From the NCBI GenBank assembly GCA_945907085.1, contig CAMDSS010000002.1, positions 1-27,991 on the forward strand: DNA of 27,991 nt. Direction: 5' to 3'. Positions 1-6,669 of this stretch are shown here, piece after piece. Under the pieces are notes generated by a model. The model was not told where the DNA came from, searched no databases, and saw nothing but the letters and a program-made list of their open reading frames with translations. Source of the DNA: Cyanobium sp. NIES-981. GTDB lineage: Bacteria > Cyanobacteriota > Cyanobacteriia > PCC-6307 > Cyanobiaceae. The translations under genes were made by a program, and so were the position numbers. Positions within the stretch are counted from its first letter, which is position 1. Each line of letters begins with the position of its first letter.

Positions 1-17
1 CAGCTGGCCACGCCATC

Positions 18-803
18 ATGCGCCATGCCTGCGGTATTGGTGGCATGGCCTTGGAGTCTCGGGCCCTCAGCACGTGGCATGGCACGGCTTTGGTGGTGGG
101 AACCGGTGGGATCGGCTCTGCCTTGCTCGAGGCGTTGGTGCAGCGGGCCCCTGATTTGGAATTGCTGGGGGCCTCCCGCCAGCGGCCGCCCGCTTGGGAA
201 GACGGCGGCTTGGCCGATACGGCCTTCATGGCGGTGGATCTAACCAAGCCATCCAGCCTTGATGGGTTACAGCGGCGGCTAGCGGCCCTTCCCCCCCTGC
301 GCTTGGTCATCAACACCGCTGGAGTTCTGCATGGCCCCGATCTCCAGCCTGAGAAGCGCCTGAGCCAGGTCAACCAGGCCAGTCTGGCCACGAGTTTTGG
401 CCTGAATGCCTTCGGGTCCATCCTGTTGGCCCAGGCCGTCGAACCGCTCTTGCCGAAGGACCAGCCCTTCCATTTCGCCAGTCTTTCGGCCCGGGTGGGC
501 AGCATCGGCGACAACAGCCTGGGGGGCTGGTACAGCTACCGGGCCAGCAAGGCCGCCCAGAACCAGCTGCTCCGCACCCTGGCCATCGAATGGAAGCGAC
601 GGCTCCCTTTGGGTTGCGTGAGCTTGCTGCACCCAGGCACAACGGCTACGGAGCTATCCCGGCCTTTTCAGGCCGGTGTCGCCCCGGGCCACTTGTTTTC
701 CCCGGCAAGGTCAGCGAACCACCTGTTGGATGTGTTGGAAGGCCTGGGCGAAGACCAAAGCGGCCATTTTTGGGCCTGGGATGGTTTGGCGATTCCCTGG
801 TGA
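18..803 (+). CDS. Short-chain dehydrogenase/reductase (SDR) family protein
   Basis: This is a predicted NAD(P)-dependent oxidoreductase of the classical SDR type; the substrate is unknown. A Rossmann glycine motif lies at about residues 27-33 (VGTGGIG), an N-T-A-G element at 99-102, serines of the catalytic region at 155 and 157 (FASLSA), and the catalytic pair Tyr174 and Lys178 in YRASK. Its 261 residues are normal for the family, and it most resembles the C-factor-like SDRs common in cyanobacteria. The start is uncertain. ATG at 18 gives a 17-residue leader before the fold, ATG at 45 begins MALES, neither has a clear ribosome site, and the frame is open to the left edge, so the gene could begin outside the window. 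It ends three bases before the stop of the convergent DUF2237 gene. The family call is firm; the function is open. Confidence 0.85.
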   Translation: MRHACGIGGMALESRALSTWHGTALVVGTGGIGSALLEALVQRAPDLELLGASRQRPPAWEDGGLADTAFMAVDLTKPSSLDGLQRRLAALPPLRLVINTAGVLHGPDLQPEKRLSQVNQASLATSFGLNAFGSILLAQAVEPLLPKDQPFHFASLSARVGSIGDNSLGGWYSYRASKAAQNQLLRTLAIEWKRRLPLGCVSLLHPGTTATELSRPFQAGVAPGHLFSPARSANHLLDVLEGLGEDQSGHFWAWDGLAIPW

Positions 804-806
804 GGG

Positions 807-1184
807 CTAGGCGGCGTTTTGCTGCAGAACCTCCAGGGGAATGATCTCGAGGGTGGTGGATTCGGTGGCCTCCAGCCGCACGGGCGGCGCCATGCCGTCC
901 TGGTAGGCCTCAAGCCAACGGGGCGCACAGACGCACCAGTGGTCCCCGGGCTTCAGCCCGGGGAAGCCGTAGCCAGGGGCGGGGGTGCTGAGATCGTTGC
1001 CCTGGGCCTTGCTGTAGCTGAGGAAGGCCTCGTTCACCACGCAGCAGACGCTGTGGCGGCCCTGGTCGGCGGCATCGGTGCGGCAGCTTCCGTCTCGAAA
1101 CCAGCCGGTCATCGGCTCGCAACTGCAGATCTCCAGGGCCGCGCCGAGGACGTTGAGGGGTGTTTCTGGGTTAGTGGATGTCAT
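807..1184 (-). CDS. DUF2237 family protein
   Basis: This 125-residue protein has the hallmarks of DUF2237: an N-terminal N-V-L-G segment, a PMTGWFRDG block, a GRHSVCCVVNEAFL block, GNDLSTP, the FPGLKPGDHWCVCAPRW core, and an APPV-x-LEAT segment near the end. The conserved cysteines are numerous for so small a protein, which fits metal binding or a compact disulfide or thiol site, but no activity is established for the family. I chose ATG at 1184 (MTSTNP) because family similarity begins just after it; the longer open frame to 1277 adds a serine-rich leader without similarity. The gene converges on the SDR gene and diverges from the small gene at 1370. Confidence 0.85.
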   Translation of the reverse strand: MTSTNPETPLNVLGAALEICSCEPMTGWFRDGSCRTDAADQGRHSVCCVVNEAFLSYSKAQGNDLSTPAPGYGFPGLKPGDHWCVCAPRWLEAYQDGMAPPVRLEATESTTLEIIPLEVLQQNAA

Positions 1185-1296
1185 CGAAGCAGGAATAGGG
1201 GCCGAACCCCAGTGGGGAGAATGGGTTTGGCTGCAGGATGAGCTGGATATTGACACGATTTGGGTCCGATCCAGCAAACAAAGTGCGACCCAGAGG

Positions 1297-1326
1297 TTGA
1301 CGGAATCCGGGGGGGAGGCGTTAAAG
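1297..1326 (+). promoter_or_regulatory. Candidate sigma70-type promoter
   Basis: TTGACG at 1297-1302 is followed, after 17 bases, by GTTAAA at 1320-1325 (or TTAAAG at 1321-1326). This lies about 45 bases upstream of the ATG at 1370, in the 185-base divergent spacer. The -35 match is good and the -10 match is only fair. The leader also holds a five-base inverted repeat (1337-1341 with 1355-1359). This is sequence resemblance only. Confidence 0.3.
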
Positions 1327-1369
1327 GTCGTTGAGAGCGCTTCAACTGTTTTTCAGCGCGGCCCCCTTC

Positions 1370-1597
1370 ATGAGCTGGGAATTCACCGAGGATGCGGCCT
1401 TTATGGCCCTCTGCGACGCCTACAAGGAAAGCGGTGAACCCTCCGCCATGGAATTCCTTGCCCACGGTGAGGGCGCCTTCCACTTCCAGGAGCTCACCCA
1501 AAATGCTGCCGGAGAGGGCATTGACCTCAGCGACTCATCCGACCTCCAGGAGTTCCAACAGGACGTGATCGACTCCCTCGAAGCGATGTGCGACTGA
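1370..1597 (+). CDS. Small hypothetical protein, 75 aa
   Basis: I do not recognise a named family. The protein is acidic and compact, beginning MSWEFTED and ending EAMCD, with an Asp/Glu-rich second half (DLSDSSDLQEFQQDV), no signal peptide and no membrane segment. I prefer ATG at 1370; a TTG at 1331 would add 13 unconvincing residues. A plausible promoter lies upstream at 1297-1326. The gene converges on the small gene at 1628-1900 with 30 bases between stops. Its clean reading frame and the lack of a competing gene on the opposite strand support it as real. Confidence 0.6.
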   Translation: MSWEFTEDAAFMALCDAYKESGEPSAMEFLAHGEGAFHFQELTQNAAGEGIDLSDSSDLQEFQQDVIDSLEAMCD

Positions 1598-1627
1598 GGA
1601 CTTGGCGACTGACCCTCCTCGGCCCAA

Positions 1628-1900
1628 TTACCCGTAGAAGAAGGCAATCTCCTTGGCTTTCAGGCCGTCCCAGCCTGCTGCTTGGAGGCGGGAGTCGAGG
1701 GTGGTTTGGTCGAAATGCTTGGAACCGGTTTTGACAATCCGGTTGCGCATCGACTTTTTGACACCGCTTCTGGCCCGCTTGCTTTCCAGCTCCATCACTT
1801 CCGTGTAGAGCGCAACCATCTCTGCGGGGATCGGAGTGCCATCGAGGTCAATGCCTGAGGCGATGGCGTCATCAACGCCACCAGGTCCTGCAATGGCCAT
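1628..1900 (-). CDS. Small conserved-looking hypothetical protein, 90 aa
   Basis: This short cytoplasmic protein has no named function that I can assign. It has a basic middle section (SKRARSGVKKSMRNRIVKTGSK) and an aromatic end (GLKAKEIAFFYG). The first part, around GIDLDGTPIPAEM and ALYTEVMELE, looks helical. The overall character suggests a small cyanobacterial protein that may bind nucleic acid or an acidic partner; that is inference from charge alone. It lies 50 bases downstream of metH on the same strand and could be the last gene of an ilvE-metH transcript, although a GC hairpin sits in the gap. Confidence 0.6.
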   Translation of the reverse strand: MAIAGPGGVDDAIASGIDLDGTPIPAEMVALYTEVMELESKRARSGVKKSMRNRIVKTGSKHFDQTTLDSRLQAAGWDGLKAKEIAFFYG

Positions 1901-1935
1901 GTCCGAGCTTCGAGGGATGCCTGAGGCTAGGAGGT

Positions 1936-1950
1936 GGGGCAGGTAGCCCC
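1936..1950 (-). other. GC-rich hairpin just after metH
   Basis: GGGGC (1936-1940), a five-base loop and GCCCC (1946-1950) form a perfect five-base-pair stem immediately after the metH stop codon. An alternative longer-loop pairing joins 1920-1926 with 1949-1955. No T-tract follows on the minus strand, so this is at most a partial terminator or an mRNA 3'-end stabiliser between metH and the 90-aa gene. Confidence 0.3.
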
Positions 1951-4900
1951 TCAGGCCGAGAAATAGCGCGCCTTGCTGTGCATGGCCACCAGGGCCGTGG
2001 TGCTCTGCTCCGGGGCGAGCTGATCGCTTTCATCCATGGAGAGACCAATCCGCCCTGCCCCCAGCCAATCCAACTGCTGCCTGGAATCGGCCACGTTGGG
2101 ACAGGCCGGGTAGCCAAAGGAGTAACGGCTACCGCGATAGCGCTGGGCCAGCACGTCGCGTAGGGCAGCCGGTTCTTCGGCGGCAAAGCCGAGTTCGCGC
2201 CGGATGCGCGCATGCACCCATTCCGCCAGGGCCTCGGCCATTTGGACGGCCAGGCCATGGAAATAGAGGTAGTCGGTGTACTTGTCTGCTTTGAACAGAT
2301 CCTGGGCAAACTGGCTGGCCTTCTCGCCCATGGTGACGGCCTGCATCGGCAGGACGTCCGTGGGGGACAGGTCGCCTTGGGGGCCTTCGATGCAGTCGCG
2401 ATAGAAATCGGCGATGCAGTAACGGTTCCCCGCCCGTTGCCGGGGCAATTCAAACCGTCCCAGGATGGCTTTGTTTGGCTCGAGCTTGATGGCTGGATCT
2501 AAAACAACAGCTGGGTCAAAGACAACAGACGGGTCAAAGACAACAGCCGCATTGCCCTGGCGCCCGCAGGGGAAGTAGCCATAGGCCACGCGAGGAGTGA
2601 GCAGGCCTTCTTCCAGGCAGCGCCGTTTCCACTGCTGGAGCACGGGTTCAGCCTTCGCGATCAGGAGATCGTCGTAATCCTGGCGGCTTTGGCCCTGGGC
2701 CTTTCTGATTTGCCATTGCCCGGCAAAGAGGGCATTGCGATCAAGGTAATCGAATACCTCCTCCAGATCGATCTCGGCTTCGTTGAGCACCTGGCTGCCC
2801 CAAAAGGGCGGGACCAGGGCTGGCTCCTCCGCCACCGCCTCCGAACGCTGGTCGCTGATCACAATCTCAGCGACTGGTCCTGCGGTAATTGGAGCGGAAT
2901 CTGAGGAAGGTGAATCTTCCGCTTCTGGAGTTTGAGGGCTGTCTTCGGATGGTTCGGGCTTTAAGCCCAGGCCCTCAGGGATGGCACCCAGGAATCCTTG
3001 GTTGTTATCCCATTCGCCGGTGCCCTTGGCCTCCATCAAGGCATCCATGAAACGCAGATCCGCGAAGGCATCACGGCCATAGATCACCTGGCCTTGATAG
3101 GCCGAACGGCAATCCCCATGCACAAATCGTGGTGTGAGAGCCGCGCCGCCGAGGATCACCGGCACGGAGATTCCTGCGGTATTAAAGGCCTGAAGATTGT
3201 CCTTCATGAAAGCCGTGGATTTCACCAGCAAGCCACTCATGGCAATGCAATCGGCCTGATGCTTTTGCTGGGCTTCGATGATGGCATCACAGCTCTGTTT
3301 GATGCCCAGATTGACCACCTCATAGCCATTGTTGGTGAGGATGATGTCCACCAAGTTCTTGCCAATATCGTGTACATCTCCTTTGACGGTGGCAATCAGG
3401 AACTTACCCTTGCTGGAACTTTGGCCATCGATTTTCTCCAAGTGCGGCTCCAATTGGGCGACCGCCGCCTTCATGGTTTCCGCGCTCTGCAGCACAAAGG
3501 GTAGTTGCATTTGCCCCGATCCAAACAATTCACCAACAACTTTCATGCCGTCAAGCAGGAATGTGTTGATGATCTGGAGGGCCCCATAGCGCTCCAGGGC
3601 CTCATTCAGGGCCAATTCAAGGCCGATTCGCTCGCCATCGATAATGTGCTGCTTCAGCCGCTCTTCGACGGGTAAATCTGCCAGGGAGGGCCCAGAGGCC
3701 CGGGCCTCCTTAGCGCTCACCCCTTCAAATAAGGTGGTGAGTTCTGTTAGGGGATCATAGGTACAAATAGCCCCTTCTTTACCGGATCCATCGCCATCAA
3801 ATCGACGCCTGTCGTAAATCAGATCCCGACAGACCTTTTGGTGCTCCTCACTGATCTTGGCCAAGGGCAGAATTTTGGCCGGGCTGACAATCGCTGCATC
3901 CATACCTGCGGTGCAGCAGTCGTGGAGGAAGACGGAATTCAGCACAATTCTGGCGGCCGCTGATAGGCCAAAGCTCACATTGCTAACCCCTAGAACCACA
4001 TGGACCCCTGGTAGGTCCTGGCGAATTCTGCGGATCGCTTCTACGGTTGCCGCTGCATTGAGTCGATCTTCCTCAATACCCGTGGAGATCGGTAGGGCGA
4101 GGGGGTCGTAGAAGATTTCGTGGGCTGGTATCCCAAACTCAACGGCATCCCGATAGGCCCTTTGGGCAATGGCGAATTTGCGCTCCGCACTTCTCGCCAT
4201 CCCCTCTTCATCAATGGTTCCCACAACCACCCCGGCGCCGTAGGCCTTAGCCAGCTCCAGAACCTTGAAGAAGCGTTCATCACCATCTTCGTAGTTGGTG
4301 GAATTCAGGATGCACTTTCCGCCAGCCACCTTGAGGCCAGCCTCCATTTTTTGCCACTCGGTGGAGTCGAGCATGAGGGGCAAGTTCACATTGGTGACGA
4401 GCCGGCTCACCAGGGCACGCATGTCGGCTTCGCCATCACGGCCGACGTAGTCGACGTTGACATCGAGAACGTGGGCATTTTCTTTGACCTGGCCCCTGGC
4501 TACGGCGACCAGGCCATCCCAATCCTCATCATTGAGCAGCTCCCTTACTTTTTTGGAGCCACTGGCATTCAGCCGTTCCCCAATGATCAAAAAGGAGTTG
4601 TCCTGGTGGTAGGGGGTGGTGCCGTAGATCGAAGCTGCGGCTGGTTCCAGCTGCAGCAAAGGCCGGGCCAGCTGCTTCTCTGGAGTCCGCACCTGGCGGG
4701 CTGCGGGCTTCAGCTCTTTTGAGAGGTCCGCGAGAGCAGCAATGTGGGCGGGTGTGGTCCCACAGCAGCCACCAATCACCTGAACCCCCAGGTCTTCGAT
4801 GAAATGCATGAGCTGCATCTTCATCTCCGTTGGTGTCAGCCGGTAATGGGCAACGCCGCCAATATTTTCGGGAAGGCCCGCATTGGGAATGCAGCTGATC

Positions 4901-5700
4901 ACAAAAGGGCTTTGCTCACTGAGATAGCGAACGTGCTCTTTCATTTGCTCGGGGCCCGTGGCGCAGTTCAGCCCGAGAACATCAATCGGGAAGGGCTCGA
5001 GAATGGCTACCACAGCGGCAATATCCGATCCAACCAACATGGTGCCGGTGGCTTCCATGGTCACGCTGACCATGAGTGGTCTGCGTTGGCCTGTCTTGCT
5101 GAAGGCAGCTTCGATTCCCTGCAGGGCGGCCTTGATTTGGAGAACGTCCTGGCATGTTTCAACAATGAACAGATCCACATCGCCGGCGATCAGTCCCTCG
5201 GCCTGTTCGGCGAAGGAGGCCTTCATCTCATCGAAATCGATGTGGCCCAGGGTGGGCAGCTTGGTAGTGGGCCCCATGGACCCGGCCACAAAACGGGGTT
5301 TCTCAGCCGTGCTGAACTCCGCTGCTACCTCCCGGGCCAGTTCCGCTGCCCGCTTGTTGATCGCAAAGGCCTGGCTCTCCAGCTCGTATTCGGCCAGCAC
5401 GATGGAGGCCGCCCCAAACGTGTCGGTCTCAATCACATCGCAGCCAGCCTCTAGGAACTGGCGGTGCACCGCCTGCACCGCATCGGGGCGGGTAAACACC
5501 AGGTTTTCGTTGCAACCCTCCAGGGCTGCTCCGCCGAAATCTTCAGCACTGAGGTCCATCTCCTGGAGCGATGTTCCCGTCGCTCCGTCAAAAACCAGGA
5601 TTGGCCTTTCTAGGCTATGGAGTCGCTCAAGAAAGCCGATGCGCGAGGTTCTCTCTGGGCTTACTGACCTGGAGTCAGGCATTAATCCTGGAGCTTTCAT
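1951..5700 (-). CDS. metH: Cobalamin-dependent methionine synthase
   Basis: MetH transfers a methyl group from 5-methyltetrahydrofolate via cobalamin to homocysteine, making methionine in the cytoplasm. All four modules are present in 1249 residues (E. coli MetH has about 1227). The homocysteine-binding barrel spans about 20-330, with zinc ligands Cys246, Cys312 and Cys313 in GGCCGTTP. The pterin-binding barrel spans about 365-625. The B12 cap and Rossmann domain span about 675-890, with the cobalamin ligand His777 in DVHDIGK. The reactivation (SAM) domain spans about 965-1249, with the RYSFGYPACPN signature at 1192-1202. A Pro/Glu/Ser-rich linker (about 910-962) separates the last two. The SAM domain carries an in-frame hexapeptide expansion at about 1053-1070. 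The start ATG overlaps the ilvE stop by one base (TAATG), so translation is probably coupled. Confidence 0.98.
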   Translation of the reverse strand: MKAPGLMPDSRSVSPERTSRIGFLERLHSLERPILVFDGATGTSLQEMDLSAEDFGGAALEGCNENLVFTRPDAVQAVHRQFLEAGCDVIETDTFGAASIVLAEYELESQAFAINKRAAELAREVAAEFSTAEKPRFVAGSMGPTTKLPTLGHIDFDEMKASFAEQAEGLIAGDVDLFIVETCQDVLQIKAALQGIEAAFSKTGQRRPLMVSVTMEATGTMLVGSDIAAVVAILEPFPIDVLGLNCATGPEQMKEHVRYLSEQSPFVISCIPNAGLPENIGGVAHYRLTPTEMKMQLMHFIEDLGVQVIGGCCGTTPAHIAALADLSKELKPAARQVRTPEKQLARPLLQLEPAAASIYGTTPYHQDNSFLIIGERLNASGSKKVRELLNDEDWDGLVAVARGQVKENAHVLDVNVDYVGRDGEADMRALVSRLVTNVNLPLMLDSTEWQKMEAGLKVAGGKCILNSTNYEDGDERFFKVLELAKAYGAGVVVGTIDEEGMARSAERKFAIAQRAYRDAVEFGIPAHEIFYDPLALPISTGIEEDRLNAAATVEAIRRIRQDLPGVHVVLGVSNVSFGLSAAARIVLNSVFLHDCCTAGMDAAIVSPAKILPLAKISEEHQKVCRDLIYDRRRFDGDGSGKEGAICTYDPLTELTTLFEGVSAKEARASGPSLADLPVEERLKQHIIDGERIGLELALNEALERYGALQIINTFLLDGMKVVGELFGSGQMQLPFVLQSAETMKAAVAQLEPHLEKIDGQSSSKGKFLIATVKGDVHDIGKNLVDIILTNNGYEVVNLGIKQSCDAIIEAQQKHQADCIAMSGLLVKSTAFMKDNLQAFNTAGISVPVILGGAALTPRFVHGDCRSAYQGQVIYGRDAFADLRFMDALMEAKGTGEWDNNQGFLGAIPEGLGLKPEPSEDSPQTPEAEDSPSSDSAPITAGPVAEIVISDQRSEAVAEEPALVPPFWGSQVLNEAEIDLEEVFDYLDRNALFAGQWQIRKAQGQSRQDYDDLLIAKAEPVLQQWKRRCLEEGLLTPRVAYGYFPCGRQGNAAVVFDPSVVFDPAVVLDPAIKLEPNKAILGRFELPRQRAGNRYCIADFYRDCIEGPQGDLSPTDVLPMQAVTMGEKASQFAQDLFKADKYTDYLYFHGLAVQMAEALAEWVHARIRRELGFAAEEPAALRDVLAQRYRGSRYSFGYPACPNVADSRQQLDWLGAGRIGLSMDESDQLAPEQSTTALVAMHSKARYFSA
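2495..2548 (-). repeat. Three 18-nt tandem repeats inside metH
   Basis: Three consecutive 18-base units lie at 2495-2512, 2513-2530 and 2531-2548. The last two are identical except at the final position or two, and the first is more diverged. They are in frame and encode repeats of a V-V-F/L-D-P-A/S hexapeptide in the MetH reactivation domain, between the GYFPC motif and the GRFELPRQ strand. Confidence 0.9.
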
Positions 5701-6617
5701 TAGTCCTGAAGTCTGACGCGGGTGACCCAGTGGTCGTAGGCCGGATCCCGCCCCTCGGTGATTGCCGTCAGTCGCTCACGGATGGCATCCATGATGGGGC
5801 GCTTTGTGGCTAGGTCGGTCGTTTCAATGCGACGCACGGGGGTCACCTTCGCGGCCGTGCCGCTGAGGAACACTTCATCGGCTATGAACAGCTCCGTTTT
5901 ATCGACCGGGCGCTCCAGGGTGGGGATTCCCATGGCCTTGGCGAGTTCCAGCACGCTGGCGCGGGTGATCCCTTCGAGGATGTCTTGATCGACACCTGGA
6001 GTGATCAGTACACCATCTCGCACCATAAACAAATTCATGCCGCTGGCCTCACTGACCTTGCCGCGGCTGTTGAGGAGTAGGGCCTCATCGAAGCCACTTT
6101 TCACCGCTTCTGTTTTAGCGAGGGAACTGGTGATGTATGCACCACTAATTTTTCCCCGCAGGGGCAAGGAACGGTCCTCCTGGCGGCACCAGGAACTAAT
6201 CCGGCAGCTCACTCCCTCCGGTGAGAGGTAGTCCCCGAGTTCGAGCCCATAAATGAGGAAGTCGGTCTCGATGTTGTGCAGGCGGGGCGCAATGCCGAGA
6301 TCACTGGTATAGACAAAGGGCCGCAGGTAGACCGGACAGTTTGGTTTGTTGGTCCGCAAGAACGTGGTGATCGCACTGAGAATCGTCTCCTCGCCCAACT
6401 CGGTCAGCAGGAGCTTGGCACTCTGAGAAAGGCGGCGGGCATGGCGATCAGCCCGAAACAGGAGGATTTCGTGGGGATCGGCGGGATTGGGTAGGGCCCG
6501 CATGCCACCAAAGGCACCTGTGCCGTAGTGGAGGGCATGGGTCGCGACCGAGATCGTGGCTTCGGCAAACGGCACACACTTGCCACCAAACCAGGCGTAG
6601 GGAAGGAATTGGTGCAT
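5700..6617 (-). CDS. ilvE: Branched-chain amino acid aminotransferase
   Basis: This class IV PLP-dependent aminotransferase performs the last step of valine, leucine and isoleucine synthesis (glutamate plus 2-oxo acid). Its 305 residues match the family. The N-terminal substrate-loop region ALHYGTGAFGGMR lies at 28-40. The PLP lysine is most likely Lys156 in the RGKISGAY segment, followed by KVSEASGMNLF (187-197) with the conserved glutamate, and by the ITRASVLELA (217-226) and LSGTAAKVTPV (251-261) phosphate-binding elements. The ATG at 6617 lies 52 bases from the cobN start on the other strand. The gene leads into metH through a one-base overlap. D-amino-acid transaminase or aminodeoxychorismate lyase are alternatives within the fold, but the sequence reads as IlvE. 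Confidence 0.93.
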   Translation of the reverse strand: MHQFLPYAWFGGKCVPFAEATISVATHALHYGTGAFGGMRALPNPADPHEILLFRADRHARRLSQSAKLLLTELGEETILSAITTFLRTNKPNCPVYLRPFVYTSDLGIAPRLHNIETDFLIYGLELGDYLSPEGVSCRISSWCRQEDRSLPLRGKISGAYITSSLAKTEAVKSGFDEALLLNSRGKVSEASGMNLFMVRDGVLITPGVDQDILEGITRASVLELAKAMGIPTLERPVDKTELFIADEVFLSGTAAKVTPVRRIETTDLATKRPIMDAIRERLTAITEGRDPAYDHWVTRVRLQD

Positions 6618-6658
6618 GGTGGCGTTTCCGATGCCCCGATCTTCTCACTGCAGCAAGC

Positions 6659-6662
6659 AGGA
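6659..6662 (+). promoter_or_regulatory. Ribosome binding site deciding the cobN start
   Basis: AGGA at 6659-6662 lies seven bases before ATG 6670. The in-frame ATG at 6616 is directly opposite the ilvE start codon, has no such site, and would add 18 residues without family character. Confidence 0.55.
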
Positions 6663-6669
6663 TGGGTTG

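Noticed and set aside
1078..1437. A 119-residue plus-strand frame across the DUF2237/small-gene spacer
   Set aside because: It begins antisense to DUF2237 and ends inside the better-supported small gene. It has no internal start or family character.
4744..5454. A 236-residue plus-strand frame opposite metH
   Set aside because: It is antisense to the homocysteine-binding domain and has no independent motif.
6616..6669. A longer cobN start with 18 extra residues
   Set aside because: The ATG sits opposite the ilvE start, lacks a ribosome site, and the added residues have no family similarity. ATG 6670 has AGGA at the right distance.
6618..6669. A cobalamin riboswitch upstream of cobN or ilvE-metH
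   Set aside because: The spacer is only 52 bases, too short for a B12 aptamer, and contains no B12-box-like sequence that I recognise.
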